DNA of 64,000 nt from assembly GCF_009789675.1 (NCBI RefSeq), contig NZ_CP046913.1, forward strand, positions 1,488,001-1,552,000, written 5' to 3'. Position 1 is the stretch's first letter. Each line of letters begins with the position of its first letter. The stretch is from Paraburkholderia acidisoli (GTDB taxonomy: Bacteria; Pseudomonadota; Gammaproteobacteria; Burkholderiales; Burkholderiaceae). Made by a program: the position numbers and the translations under genes. Below, in pieces: positions 34,601 to 43,049 of the stretch. Under the pieces are notes generated by a model that did no database searches, had not been told where the DNA came from, and saw only the letters and a list, made by a program, of their open reading frames with translations.

Positions 34601-34835
34601 GGCTCGTGACTTCGTCCTCGACCTGGCGCGCGGTGGCGCCGGGCCAGAAGGTCTGGATCACCATCACGCGGAACGTGAAGGGCGGGTCTTCGGACTGCGC
34701 GAGACGCGTGTAGGCGAGCGCGCCAAAAATAGTTGCGAGCGCAACGATAAAGGTGACGAGCGCGCGATGCCGCAGCGCCCACGCGGAAAGATTGAAGCGG
34801 CCTTCTTCGTGATCGGAACCGGGTACTGCGCTCAT
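31677..34835 (-). CDS. RND efflux pump, inner membrane transporter
   Basis: Proton-driven AcrB-family pump of 1052 residues. The first helix is at about 26-45 (LVTFIVALATIFGALAYT). Periplasmic loop ESLVFFTMKDSAPVSEVRETWYQVRKKVGD and the helix-4 proton relay Asp pair in LGLLVDDAIISVEMM are present. A His-rich cytoplasmic loop (DPNAAHDAHPEHHEHEIYD) lies mid-protein. The second half repeats the fold and ends with FGIIMRNSVILVDQIE and LTLFFLPALYAA. It overlaps both neighbours by 4 bp. Confidence 0.94.
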   Translation of the reverse strand: MSAVPGSDHEEGRFNLSAWALRHRALVTFIVALATIFGALAYTRLAQSEDPPFTFRVMVIQTFWPGATARQVEDEVTSRIGRKLQETPYIDFLRSYSRPGESLVFFTMKDSAPVSEVRETWYQVRKKVGDIAPTLPQGVQGPFFNDEFGDVYTNLYALEGDGFSPAQLHDYADKLREQLLHVPDVGKVDYFGDQKERIYIEIPNTQLTRLGISPTQLGQVIGAQNSVSPAGTLTTADDRVFVRPSGQFDDLNAIANTLVRVNDRTFRLGDIATIRRGYDDPPATQMRFQNQAVLGIGLTMQPGGDVIRLGKALDTRIDQLRAQLPVGLKLVEVSSMPHAVSRSVDDFVEAVAEAVGIVLLVSLVSLGVRTGMVVVITIPIVLAVTSLAMYLFGIGLHKVSLGTLVLALGLLVDDAIISVEMMAVKLAQGWSRASAAAFAYTSTAFPMLTGTLVTVSGFLPIVLAKSSTGEYTRSIFQVSAIALIASWFAAVVLIPLLGYRLLPERKADPNAAHDAHPEHHEHEIYDTRFYGRLRGWIGWCIERHVIVLVLTLVLFVIALAGFTLVPQQFFPSSDRPELLVDVRLPEGAAFDATLRETKRLETLLKGRPEIDHAIDFVGTGAPRFYLPLDQQLQQPNFAQFVITTKSIDDREKLASWLEPRLRDQFPAVRTRISRLENGPPVGYPVQFRVSGDDIATVRGIADRVAATLRADSRTDNVNFDWDEPAERSLHFQIDQQKARALNVSTQDIANFLQMQYSGYTVTQYRERDKLISVDLRAPAAERVDPSRLVTLAMPTPNGPVPLGALGHLANDLEYGVIWSRDRQPTITVQSDVRAGAQGIDVTHTLEKKLDAIRRTLPGGYRIEVGGSVEESAKGQASIYAQLPILAIAVLTLLMIQLQSLARVMMVVMTAPLGLIGVVIALLLFRQPFGFVAMLGVIAMFGIIMRNSVILVDQIETDIRAGHKRFDAIVGATVRRFRPIMLTAAAAVLALIPLLRSNFFGPMATALMGGITIATVLTLFFLPALYAAAFRVRSSETDANDAGEAGAARGHAS

Positions 34836-36043
34836 GACGCGAAGTCCTCGGGGTGCAGCGGCGCGACCGGATGCACCTGCTGGCCCGCATGCACCGTGTG
34901 CACGCCTTGCAGCACGATGCGCTCGCCGTCCTGCAGGCCGCCCGTGAGCGTGACCGTGCGCGCGCCGTAGCTCGCAATGCTCACGCGGCGCAGTTGCAGC
35001 ACGTTGTCGGGCGCGTGCACGACCCAGATCGCGGGCGCGGTGCCGTCGTGGAAGAGGGCGGTGGCGGGCACGGTGAAGCTCGCGCTGGCATTTGGCTGGG
35101 GCGCGGCGGCGAAGGCGATGTCGGCGGTCATGCCGAGGCGCACGTCGGTGTCGGGGTGTTCGAGCGTGAGCTTCGCACGCCACGTGCGGCTTTGCGGGTC
35201 TGCCGCGGCGGCGAGTTCGCGCAAGCGCGCGGCGTACTTCCGGCCGGGCAGCGCGGCGAGCGTGACCTCTGCGGTGTCGCCGGTGTGCAGGCCCGCGATG
35301 GCGGCTTCGGGCAGGTCGCTCACCACGTCGACTTCGCCGGTCCACGCGAGTTGATACACGGCCTGGCCCGCCTGCACGTTCTGGCCCGTGTCGGCGTTCT
35401 CGGCGGTGATGACACCCGCGTGATCGGCCACGAGTTGCGTGTAGCGGCGTTGATCCTGCGCGAGCGCGAGTTGCTGCTGCGCCTGAGCGCGCTGCGCCGC
35501 GGCCGAGGCGTAAGCGTCCTGCGTCTGTTCGAGTTGCGCACGGGCGATGAGATTGGCCTGCGCCTGCGCGGTGTCGCGATCGAGTTGCTGCTTCGCGAAC
35601 TGATAGCGATGCTGCGCGGCGTCGTATTGGGCCTGCGCGCTCGCGGCGTTCTTGTCGTAATCGCCCGGATCGAGGCGCGCGAGCGTCTGGCCGGCCTTGA
35701 CGCTGTCGCCGAGCCGCACGCTGCGCTCGACGATCTTGCCGTTCACGCGAAACGAGAGCGGCGTGACGTTGCGCGCCTGGACTTCGCCGGGATAGCGGCT
35801 GCGCGCGGCGGCGGTACCGCCGTTGCCGTTCGCGTGGATCGTCATCGACACGACCGGGCGCGGCTGCGGCGGCGCCTCTTTCTGCTTGCCGCAGGCGGCG
35901 AGCAACGCGAAACCGAGCACAGCGCAAACCTGGACAACGGTCTGCGCGGAGGCGCGCGCTGCGCCATGCCACCGCGCGGCGCGCCTGAACTCACCGGAAC
36001 CACTGCGCAACCTGCGGGATGCGCCACGAACGCAACGATTCAC
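34832..36043 (-). CDS. RND efflux periplasmic adaptor (membrane fusion protein)
   Basis: 403 residues from the only usable ATG. A lipobox LLAAC (Cys51) shows a lipid-anchored adaptor, though the 35-residue Arg/Ala-rich stretch before the hydrophobic segment is unusually long; a later non-ATG start cannot be excluded. RYPGEVQARNVTPLSFRVNG is the lipoyl half-motif. A coiled-coil hairpin (about 120-220, Gln/Ala-rich) follows, then barrel and membrane-proximal domains. First gene of the efflux operon, divergent from tetR; its stop overlaps the pump start. Confidence 0.9.
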   Translation of the reverse strand: MNRCVRGASRRLRSGSGEFRRAARWHGAARASAQTVVQVCAVLGFALLAACGKQKEAPPQPRPVVSMTIHANGNGGTAAARSRYPGEVQARNVTPLSFRVNGKIVERSVRLGDSVKAGQTLARLDPGDYDKNAASAQAQYDAAQHRYQFAKQQLDRDTAQAQANLIARAQLEQTQDAYASAAAQRAQAQQQLALAQDQRRYTQLVADHAGVITAENADTGQNVQAGQAVYQLAWTGEVDVVSDLPEAAIAGLHTGDTAEVTLAALPGRKYAARLRELAAAADPQSRTWRAKLTLEHPDTDVRLGMTADIAFAAAPQPNASASFTVPATALFHDGTAPAIWVVHAPDNVLQLRRVSIASYGARTVTLTGGLQDGERIVLQGVHTVHAGQQVHPVAPLHPEDFAS

Positions 36044-36174
36044 CTGGACCTCGACGCCTTGCGCGCATGCAGGCGCGGCGCGGCTCGCTTGCCGCGAGGC
36101 CGTGGGCGTCTCCGTTTGCGCTGCCGTTGAGCCGCGGACCGCGCGTCATGCACACGGGTCCGGGCTGGGATAGT

Positions 36175-36244
36175 GCACTGAATTCTAATACACAGTTGTA
36201 TCTGAGTGCGGATTTGAATCCGAGGAATGATTCAGTGCTAGACT
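36175..36244. promoter_or_regulatory. Control region between the efflux operon and tetR
   Basis: AT-rich island in a GC-rich gap. GCACTGAAT (36175-36183) and ATTCAGTGC (36230-36238) form a perfect 9-bp inverted repeat with 46 bp between the arms. Inside lies GGATTTGAATCC (36210-36221), a palindrome of the size TetR dimers bind. TTGAAT (36214-36219) and the extended -10 TGCTAGACT (36236-36244) could form the tetR promoter, with a rather long 19-bp spacer. Confidence 0.45.
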
Positions 36245-36292
36245 CGCGCCAATGCCAATCGAATCGTTTTTCGAATTAACGTCCCCCACGCA

Positions 36293-36910
36293 ATGAAGCG
36301 CACCCGACTCACCCGCGAGCAGAGCCGCGACCAGACGCGCGCGCGCCTGCTCGACGCCGCGCAGGCCATGTTCATGAAGAAGGGCTTCGTGGGCGCGAGC
36401 GTCGAGGACATTGCGCTGGCCGCGGGCTACACGCGCGGCGCGTTCTACTCCAACTTTTCGAGCAAGTCCCAGTTGCTCGTCGAACTGCTGCGGCGCGATC
36501 ACGACGCCATGCAGGTGCAGCTGCGCGCGATCTTCGAGGGCGAGGCCACGCGCGAGGAGATGGAAGCGCGGGTGTTGAGCTTCTACAGCCGCATGCCGCA
36601 GGACAACAAGCTGTTCCTGCTTTGGGTCGAAGCGAAACTCCTGGCCGCGCGCGACGCGCGCTTTCGCGTGCGCTTCAACGCGTTCATGAAAGAGAAGCGC
36701 GAACGGCTCGCCGCGTATATCGAGGAATTTTCGGCGCGCGTGGGTACGCCGGTGCCGCTCGATCCGGAACTGCTGGTGGTGGGTTTGATCGGCTTGTGCG
36801 ACGGCGTGCAGTTTTTCGCGACCGCCGATCCGCAACATGTCACGCCGCCGCTCGTGGAGGCGGTACTGGGGCAATTCTTCGCGCGCGTGGTGTTCGGCCG
36901 CGCGCCCTGA
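36293..36910 (+). CDS. TetR-family repressor, likely of the efflux operon
   Basis: 205 residues, normal length. The N-terminal helix-turn-helix RLLDAAQAMFMKKGF, then ASVEDIALAAGYTRGAFYSNFSSK, is at about 18-58. The C-terminal all-helical part should bind the ligand and form the dimer. It is divergent from the RND operon across a 249-bp gap containing inverted repeats, the standard layout for a local repressor. The inducer is unknown. Confidence 0.92.
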   Translation: MKRTRLTREQSRDQTRARLLDAAQAMFMKKGFVGASVEDIALAAGYTRGAFYSNFSSKSQLLVELLRRDHDAMQVQLRAIFEGEATREEMEARVLSFYSRMPQDNKLFLLWVEAKLLAARDARFRVRFNAFMKEKRERLAAYIEEFSARVGTPVPLDPELLVVGLIGLCDGVQFFATADPQHVTPPLVEAVLGQFFARVVFGRAP

Positions 36911-36952
36911 TTTTTCGCCGATTTTCCGCCGATCCCGGTACGCCGGTGGCGG

Positions 36953-37183
36953 TCAGGCGCCTACGCCCGGCCCGTAATTGCTGCCGATCAGCCGCGTCAC
37001 CGACGCCACGTCCTGATAATCCTGCTCGGGCATGCCGTCGAGGATCGCGAGCACTTCGTTGCTCGCGCCCGCCGACTGCGCGGCGTCCACGAGTTCATCC
37101 TTGTTCGCGGGCCAGTGCACTTCGCGCAGGACATCGGCGAATTGCAGGTCGATGGGTTCGTCGGGAATGCTGGAAGCGGGCAT
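36953..37183 (-). CDS. DUF2795 family small protein
   Basis: 76 residues. It shows the DUF2795 pattern of WPANKDELVDAAQSAGASNEVLAILDGMPEQDYQDVASVTR. It is a small helical domain of unknown role, often found in stress-related or exported contexts. AAGGA precedes the ATG by about 9 bp. It is convergent with tetR. Confidence 0.82.
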   Translation of the reverse strand: MPASSIPDEPIDLQFADVLREVHWPANKDELVDAAQSAGASNEVLAILDGMPEQDYQDVASVTRLIGSNYGPGVGA

Positions 37184-37436
37184 GGAGGGGTGTCCTTGGG
37201 TGCGTTGATCACGGGTTGACGCCGCTGCCTGGGCGCTTGCCGTGTTGAATCGAGCCGATGCGAATTGCGAAAGCGATCTGGCACGCGCGGTGTAACGGAT
37301 CGAGCATACCCAATTCGCCCCGACGATCGCATGCGCGCGCTCAGCGACGTGCGGCGTTCACAGCGCAACACGCAACGGTCGCGGCGGCATTCGAGCGCGC
37401 CGCGCATCAATCTGTGCCGGGATCTTCCGCAAACGC

Positions 37437-37703
37437 TCAAGTCTGCTGATGAATATCGGGACTGAGCGTTTTATCCAGCCGATGCGACTTGGGTATCGTG
37501 AGGTATTCCCAGCGCTGCGGACCGGTCGAGGCGGAAACCGGCACGTCGGGCGCAGGCGGCGCCACCGGCACGTCGGCCTGCATTGGAACGTGGGGTGCAG
37601 CAACGCTGACCCGCGTGGCGGGCGCGTCCTGCGCGGTGCGTACCGGAGCGGCAAAGCACGATGCCGACAACAGCACGGTGGTCAACACTGTCGAGGTTTT
37701 CAT
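37437..37703 (-). CDS. Small secreted protein, unknown
   Basis: 88 residues starting MKTSTVLTTVLLSASCFAAP, a signal peptide with cleavage near FAA. The mature peptide is Pro/Ala/Val-rich and ends RWEYLTIPKSHRLDKTLSPD; a WEY motif followed by basic residues is seen in small periplasmic proteins of this group. A perfect AAAGGAGG lies about 8 bp before the ATG, which fixes the start. No family recognised. Confidence 0.7.
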   Translation of the reverse strand: MKTSTVLTTVLLSASCFAAPVRTAQDAPATRVSVAAPHVPMQADVPVAPPAPDVPVSASTGPQRWEYLTIPKSHRLDKTLSPDIHQQT

Positions 37704-37960
37704 CGCTCGACCTCCTTTCTCATGCGGCCCACTGGCCACAGCAAGGCCCGTACCGCGACCGTCCGGCATGGCGCCGGCGCGCCGCTGCGCCGAATGTGCA
37801 CGGCCGGCCGGCATGAATGACGCAGGCTGACAGCGGGCACGCACGGGCGCGTACGGTACTTCCCATCATGGCAGGATTTGCGCGGGCGCGCATCGCACGT
37901 CGGTGCTTTTTCGGAATCTGGCGATCACGCCCCGATTACAGCCTTCGTCGCGCGAAGGCT

Positions 37961-39709
37961 TTATCGCGCCGCGTTCATGCGCTGGTACGCATCGAGCAGC
38001 GACGTCTTGTAGACGACGCCCGCGAGCTTGGGCTCGCGCGTGCTTTCGATCACCGGCAGGCGCTCGCCCTGAAACGACATGAAGTGCTGCAGGCCCACGG
38101 CGAGCGGCATGTCGGGCGTAAGCACGTCGAAGGTCGGCTTGAGGTAGTCGCAGGCGCGTTTCGCCGAGGTATCGCGTTTTTGCAGCAGGTCGGAGGTGAT
38201 GTCGGCGAGGGCGACTGCGCCGAGGAAGCGGCCGGTTTCGTCGGTGACATAAAGATATTTCACCGGATATTCCAGAAACACGCGCGTCATGTCCTGCACG
38301 GTGGCGTTGTCCTGCACCACGGTATCGGCGGGGCGGATCAGCTCGCGCATTTGCGTCATGCGCAGCCGCAGGCGTTCGGCTTCCTCGCGGTTGCGGTGCA
38401 GCGTGATCTCGTACATCGACGCCTTGCCGGTCGCGCGCGCCACGAAATATGCCACCACGCACGAGAGCATGAGCGGCAGCACCACCTGATAGCTCAGTGT
38501 CATCTCGAAAATCATCAGGATCGCCATGAGCGGCGCCTGGGTCGCGCCCGCGAGAAACGCACCCATGCCCACCATCGCATAGGCGAACGGCGCCGAGGTG
38601 CCGTGCGGCCAGAGCGCGTGCATGCCCTGGCCGAACAGGCAGCCGAGCACGGCGCCCATGAACAGCGTGGGCGTGAAGACGCCTCCCACCGCGCCCGACC
38701 CGACCGTGGCGGCCGTGGCAACGAGCTTGAACACCAGCACCGTGGCGAGCGCGGTCCACGTCCACGGCGAATGCAGGATCGAGTTCACCACGCTGTAGCC
38801 GTTGCCCCATACCTCGGGCGTGCGCACGGAGAGCACGCCGCACACGAGGCCGCCGAGCGCGAGCTTCACGGGCAGCGGCGCCTTCAGGCGCGTGAAACCG
38901 GTCTTGGCGCGATCCATCATCGAAAGGAATTGCGGCGCGAGCACCCCGCACAGCAGGCCGAGCGCGACGAACAGCAGCACTTCCACGCCCGTTACGGCGG
39001 GAAACACCGGCATCTCGTAAGGCGGTTTGTAGCCCGCGAATTCGCGCATCGTGATATTGGCGACGACGGACGCCACCACGATCGGCCCGAAGCTCTCCAT
39101 GACGATCGAGCCGAGCACGATTTCGGTGACGAAGAAGGCGCCCGCGATGGGCGCGTTGTACGCGGAGGTGATACCGGCGGCCGCGCCGCACGCGACCAGC
39201 AAGCGCAGGCGCGCGGGATCGAAGTGCACCCAGCGGCCGATCAGCGAGGCCGCGAGCGCGGCCAGTTGCACCATCGGGCCTTCGCGGCCGATCGAACCGC
39301 CGCTCGCGATCGTGAACAACGAGGAAATGCTGCGCCACAGGCTCTTGCCGACCGGCATCACGCCGTCGCCGATCGCCACGGCTTCCACGTAGTCGGTGTG
39401 GATCGGCTTGCCGCCCGCGTCGCCGCTCGACTTGCGCTTCGCCATCAGCAGAATGCAGCCGGCCACGAAACCGCCCGCCGTCGGCAAACCCACGCGCATG
39501 GGCCACGGCAGGCGCCGCGCCATCTCCACGAAACTGCCTTCGCTGCCCGTGAACAGAATCTGCAGATGCGCGATGCCCTCGCGGAACAGCACGGTCGCGA
39601 ACGCGCCCGCCACGCCCACGATGACCGACCAGATCAGCATCGTGTGGGCGTCGGAAAGACGGAAGAGATCGCGGGCGCGGGTGCGCAGTTTCAGCAGGAA
39701 TGACAGCAC
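37961..39709 (-). CDS. clcB: CLC-family chloride channel/antiporter with C-terminal CBS domains
   Basis: 582 residues. The CLC core (about 20-430) contains GREGP (141-145, gating Glu), NAPIAGAFFVTE (about 185-196), WGNGYS and GSGAVGGVFTP (about 338-346). Two CBS repeats (about 455-580) form a cytoplasmic regulatory tail that bacterial CLCs often lack. The GSGIP motif that coordinates chloride in E. coli ClcA is not recognisable at the expected place. I chose GTG at 39709 (VLSFLLKLRTRA); no ATG gives a sensible N-terminus and no ribosome site is clear, so the start is uncertain. Confidence 0.88.
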   Translation of the reverse strand: MLSFLLKLRTRARDLFRLSDAHTMLIWSVIVGVAGAFATVLFREGIAHLQILFTGSEGSFVEMARRLPWPMRVGLPTAGGFVAGCILLMAKRKSSGDAGGKPIHTDYVEAVAIGDGVMPVGKSLWRSISSLFTIASGGSIGREGPMVQLAALAASLIGRWVHFDPARLRLLVACGAAAGITSAYNAPIAGAFFVTEIVLGSIVMESFGPIVVASVVANITMREFAGYKPPYEMPVFPAVTGVEVLLFVALGLLCGVLAPQFLSMMDRAKTGFTRLKAPLPVKLALGGLVCGVLSVRTPEVWGNGYSVVNSILHSPWTWTALATVLVFKLVATAATVGSGAVGGVFTPTLFMGAVLGCLFGQGMHALWPHGTSAPFAYAMVGMGAFLAGATQAPLMAILMIFEMTLSYQVVLPLMLSCVVAYFVARATGKASMYEITLHRNREEAERLRLRMTQMRELIRPADTVVQDNATVQDMTRVFLEYPVKYLYVTDETGRFLGAVALADITSDLLQKRDTSAKRACDYLKPTFDVLTPDMPLAVGLQHFMSFQGERLPVIESTREPKLAGVVYKTSLLDAYQRMNAAR

Positions 39710-39884
39710 GGCAGGCGGTTCGGGTGAGAGGGAAAGGAAAGCCGCGCGTGCAGGGTACGCGACGCGCGGCGGGAACACAAACTCGCGCGCCGCGACAGAG
39801 GCGCGGCGCGGGCGGAATCGGCGGAAAACTTGACGAAAGTCGCGACGCGCGCGGCTCGGGCAAGCGTCGCGCGGGCGCGCGGGC

Positions 39885-40619
39885 TCAGCGCTTCGCTTTG
39901 TCGAGTTCCGGGTAGTGGCGGAAGATGCCGGTCTCGTTGAACGGAATGCGTCTCGGCGAGGCCAGATACGCGGCGATATGCGGGCGCGTTTCCACCGCGT
40001 CGTGCAGCGCGACGCAATGCGGGTAGTGATCCGCGAAATGCTTCGTGGCTTTCGGAAACGCGTAGCGCAAGCCTTCGACGATCTGGAATAGCGAGAGATC
40101 GACATAGGTGAGCGCGCCGCCGACCAGATGCTTCGGGCCGTGCGGATTCTGCGCGAGCACGCGCTCGAAATAGCCCATGAACTTCGGGATGCGGTTGTCG
40201 ATGAAGTCGGTCGCGCGCGCCTTCGCCTCGGCTTTCTGCTCTTCGTAGTAAAGACCGCTCGCGATCGGGTGATGCGTGTCGTGCGCCTCGGTCACGAGGT
40301 CGGCGATCGTCAGTTGCAGGCCGTTCGCCACGTAGCGCAAGCCTTCGTCGCGTGGCGCGAGTTCGAGCTTCGGCCCGAGGTAGAACAGGATGTTGGCGGT
40401 TTGCGCGATCGTCAGATCGCCGTCCTTGAGGAAGGGCGGCGCGTAAGGCGGATAGGGCGCCTCGGTGTCGAGCGCGGCCAGTAACGCGTCGGTGCCGAGA
40501 CCGTTCTTTTTCGCGCCGCGCGCGACATCCACGTAAGGCGCCTGCGCTTCTTCGAGCGCGAGCCGCACGAATTCGCCGCGGCCTTGCAGGCCGTCCCAGT
40601 AATAGAGCTCGTATGCCAT
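39885..40619 (-). CDS. Glutathione S-transferase family protein
   Basis: 244 residues. The N-terminal thioredoxin-like domain begins MAYELYYWDGLQGRGEFVRLALEE, with the catalytic Tyr region near residues 6-7. LTIAQTANILFYLG carries the glutathione-binding Gln-Thr in place of the usual Glu-Ser. The C-terminal helical domain has LTYVDLSLFQIVEGL, the N-capping box. The ATG at 40619 is chosen over 40655 because the fold starts immediately. It lies upstream of the CLC gene on the same strand with a 175-bp gap. Confidence 0.9.
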   Translation of the reverse strand: MAYELYYWDGLQGRGEFVRLALEEAQAPYVDVARGAKKNGLGTDALLAALDTEAPYPPYAPPFLKDGDLTIAQTANILFYLGPKLELAPRDEGLRYVANGLQLTIADLVTEAHDTHHPIASGLYYEEQKAEAKARATDFIDNRIPKFMGYFERVLAQNPHGPKHLVGGALTYVDLSLFQIVEGLRYAFPKATKHFADHYPHCVALHDAVETRPHIAAYLASPRRIPFNETGIFRHYPELDKAKR

Positions 40620-40837
40620 CGGTCGTGTCCTTGCGTCGGTTGCCGTGCGCGCCACGGCTTGCGCGGCCGCTGTCCACGCGGCGGGCAGCGGCGCGGATCA
40701 GCGCGCGCAACCGGCGCGCCTGCAAGGCGCGGCGAGTGCGAAGGGCGATGCCAACGCGGCGGCGGGTGCCGATGCAGCGGCCGCGCCGGTTCCGGTCGAC
40801 CTCGATTGCAACGCCCTCGAGACGACGCCCGGAAACG

Positions 40838-40863
40838 CAAAAAGCCCCGCGCGGTGCGGGGCT
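40838..40863 (-). terminator. Terminator of the YeiH-type gene
   Basis: AGCCCCGC (40843-40850) pairs with GCGGGGCT (40856-40863). On the minus strand the stem is followed by TTTTTGC. Confidence 0.85.
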
Positions 40864-40912
40864 GAGGGCGAGGGGGCGGCGCGGGGCCGCGTGGCGGTCG
40901 CGCATGCGCGTT

Positions 40913-41983
40913 TCAACCAAACAGACGCTCCACGCCCCAGGTGATGCCGAGGCCGCCGATCGTCAGCCAGAGATACACGATCAGACCGGCGGAGAGCGCA
41001 CGCGGACCGGCTTCGCGAATCTGCGAGACGCGCGTTTCGATGCCGAGCGCCGTCATGGCCATGGTCAAGGCGAAGGTGTCGAGCGTGTTGATCGTGTGGG
41101 TCGCGACTTCGGGCAGCACGTGCAGCGAATTCACCACCACGAGCGCGAGGAAGCCGAGCGCGAACCACGGCACCGCGACCTTGCGCGCCCCGGTTTTCTG
41201 CGCCGAGGTGCCGCGCGCCGTGCGGTTGAGCCACATGCCGAGCACCAGCAGCACCGGCACGAGCAACATCACGCGCGTCATCTTGACGATGGTGGCGATA
41301 TGCGTGGCTTCCGGGCTCACGTTGCTCGCGGCGCCCACGACCTGCGCGACTTCGTGAATCGTGCCGCCGAAGAAGAGACCCGCGCCGAGCGTGTCGAGGT
41401 GCAGCCAGCCCGCGCGATACACCACCGGATACATGAACATCGAGAGCGTGCCGAACAGCACCACGCTGCCCACGGCCATCGCGCTCTTGTGCGGCTTCGA
41501 TTGCAGCGTGGATTCGAACGCGAGCACGGCGGCCGCGCCGCAAATTGCGCTGCCGGCGGCGGTGAGCAGCGCCGTGTCGCGGTCGAGCTTCATGATTTTC
41601 GTGCCGACCCACGTGCCGATCACGAGCGTGCTCACGACGATCACCGCCGATTCGACCAGCCCCGGCACGCCCACCTGCGCGATTTCCTGCAGGCTCACGC
41701 GCAAGCCGAAAAAGCCCACGGCGATGCGCAGCAGCTTGCGCGCCGAGAAGTTCACGCCCGCCGCCCAGCTTTCCGGCATGCCGTCGCGCAGCGCATTGCC
41801 ATAAATGGCGCCCGCGACGATGCCGACGATCAGCGGGCTCATGCCGAGCTTCGCGATGGCGGGCAGCGACGACAGACTCGTGACGGCCGCCGCGAACAGC
41901 GCGACGAACAGCACGCCGTTGAGCTGGCCGCGCGTGGACGGCGGCGAGTGCGATGCGACGGTGGATGACGGTGCGGCGGACAT
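40913..41983 (-). CDS. YeiH/UPF0324 family membrane protein (putative sulfate exporter)
   Basis: Inner-membrane protein of 356 residues with about 10 hydrophobic helices. SPLIVGIVAGAIYGN, SARKLLRIAVGFFGLRVSLQEI, TAAGSAICGAAAVLA and FFGGTIHEVAQVVGA are hallmark segments of the family (Cons_hypoth698), proposed to export sulfate or related anions. ATG 41983 has AGAGAGG upstream; an in-frame ATG at 42076 lies in the control region. It is divergent from a LysR gene, as yeiH-yeiE is in enterobacteria. Confidence 0.9.
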   Translation of the reverse strand: MSAAPSSTVASHSPPSTRGQLNGVLFVALFAAAVTSLSSLPAIAKLGMSPLIVGIVAGAIYGNALRDGMPESWAAGVNFSARKLLRIAVGFFGLRVSLQEIAQVGVPGLVESAVIVVSTLVIGTWVGTKIMKLDRDTALLTAAGSAICGAAAVLAFESTLQSKPHKSAMAVGSVVLFGTLSMFMYPVVYRAGWLHLDTLGAGLFFGGTIHEVAQVVGAASNVSPEATHIATIVKMTRVMLLVPVLLVLGMWLNRTARGTSAQKTGARKVAVPWFALGFLALVVVNSLHVLPEVATHTINTLDTFALTMAMTALGIETRVSQIREAGPRALSAGLIVYLWLTIGGLGITWGVERLFG

Positions 41984-42053
41984 CTCGGCCTCTCTCTGCT
42001 GAGTTGGACTTGAAGATCGGCTAGCGATCGAATGGTCTAATCCTAAATTGAAT

Positions 42054-42088
42054 ATATCGATATGAAAAATCGTCATTTACGAAGTAAA
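42054..42088. promoter_or_regulatory. Palindromes between the YeiH-type gene and lysR
   Basis: In the AT-rich 133-bp gap, ATATCGATAT (42054-42063) is a perfect palindrome and TTTACGAAGTAAA (42076-42088) an inverted repeat with 5-bp arms. The second resembles a LysR T-N11-A site and lies 29 bp before the lysR start. Confidence 0.45.
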
Positions 42089-42116
42089 CTATCAGCAAAG
42101 CCTATAATTCACGCCG

Positions 42117-43049
42117 ATGACCCCGGAACAACTGATAACCTTCGCCGCCGTCGCCGAACATCGCAACATCAGCCGGGCGGCGCTCGCGCTGCATCTGTCG
42201 CAGCCCGCCGTCTCCGGACAGCTCAAGCTGCTGCAGGAGGAATTCGGCGAGCCGCTGTATCTGCGTGACGGGCGCGGCGTGCGCCTCACGCCCACGGGCG
42301 AGCAACTCGCCGGCTATGCGAGCCGCCTGCGCGACACCTGGCGCGACGCGCTGGCGTTTCGCGACGCCTTGCGCGGGCTGGAGCGCGGCACGCTGCGCAT
42401 CGGCGCGACCACCACGCCCGCGAGCTACCGGCTGCCGTATCTCGTGGCGCAGTTCCACGCGCGCTATCCCGAGGTGAAGCTGGAAACGTCGAGCGGCAAT
42501 ACGACGGATGTCGTCGGCATGCTGGGCAACGTCGACATCGCGCTGATCGAAGGGCCGGTGGGCGAGCAGTTGCCGCCCGACACGGCCGTGCATCCGTGGC
42601 TCGAGGACGAGATCGTGGCGATCGTGCCGCGCGGCCACGCGCTATTCGACGCGGCGGACGCGGGGGAAGGGGGAGCGGCGAGCGAACGCGTCGCCATCGG
42701 CGACCTCGCGCAATGGCCGCTGGTGCTGCGCGAAGACGGCTCGGGCGTGCGTCAGGTCGTGGAACGCGCGTTCGCGCGCGCGGGCGCGCCCATGCGCGTC
42801 GCGCTCGAAATTGCGGGCGTGGAGGGCGTGAAAGAGGCGGTGCGCGCGGGCATGGGCATCGGTTTCGTCTCGGCAATGTCGATGCGGCACGAAAACGGCG
42901 CCTTGCGACAGATTCGCTTAGGCCCGCAAGCGCTCGCGCGGCGTTTCTCGATTCTCGTCCCCCATGCGGGCGCGGCGTCGCGCGTGGCGCAGCGCTTCCT
43001 GGCGTTGTGTCTCGGCGAGCTTCCCCCAAGCGAGGTTCCCGGCGCCTGA
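42117..43049 (+). CDS. LysR-family regulator, likely of the YeiH-type exporter
   Basis: 310 residues. The winged helix-turn-helix is MTPEQLITFAAVAEHRNISRAALALHLSQPAVSGQLKLLQEEFG. The effector domain includes TLRIGATTTPASYRLPYLVAQFHARYPEVKLE. The similarity in layout to YeiE/CysB-like regulators and the divergent arrangement suggest it controls the exporter gene. The ligand (sulfate, sulfite or a related anion) is inferred. Confidence 0.92.
   Translation: MTPEQLITFAAVAEHRNISRAALALHLSQPAVSGQLKLLQEEFGEPLYLRDGRGVRLTPTGEQLAGYASRLRDTWRDALAFRDALRGLERGTLRIGATTTPASYRLPYLVAQFHARYPEVKLETSSGNTTDVVGMLGNVDIALIEGPVGEQLPPDTAVHPWLEDEIVAIVPRGHALFDAADAGEGGAASERVAIGDLAQWPLVLREDGSGVRQVVERAFARAGAPMRVALEIAGVEGVKEAVRAGMGIGFVSAMSMRHENGALRQIRLGPQALARRFSILVPHAGAASRVAQRFLALCLGELPPSEVPGA

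Noticed and set aside
29489..35972. Apparent giant fusions joining the isomerase, efflux and adaptor genes into proteins of 745 to 1431 residues
   Set aside because: The extra N-terminal parts are out-of-frame Arg/Ala-rich readings of the neighbouring gene. The true genes have their own starts with 4-bp overlaps or good ribosome sites.
30172..36910. Horizontally acquired resistance island
   Set aside because: Base composition and codon use match the neighbours, and there are no mobile element remnants, direct repeats or tRNA at the edges. Only the short control region is AT-rich.
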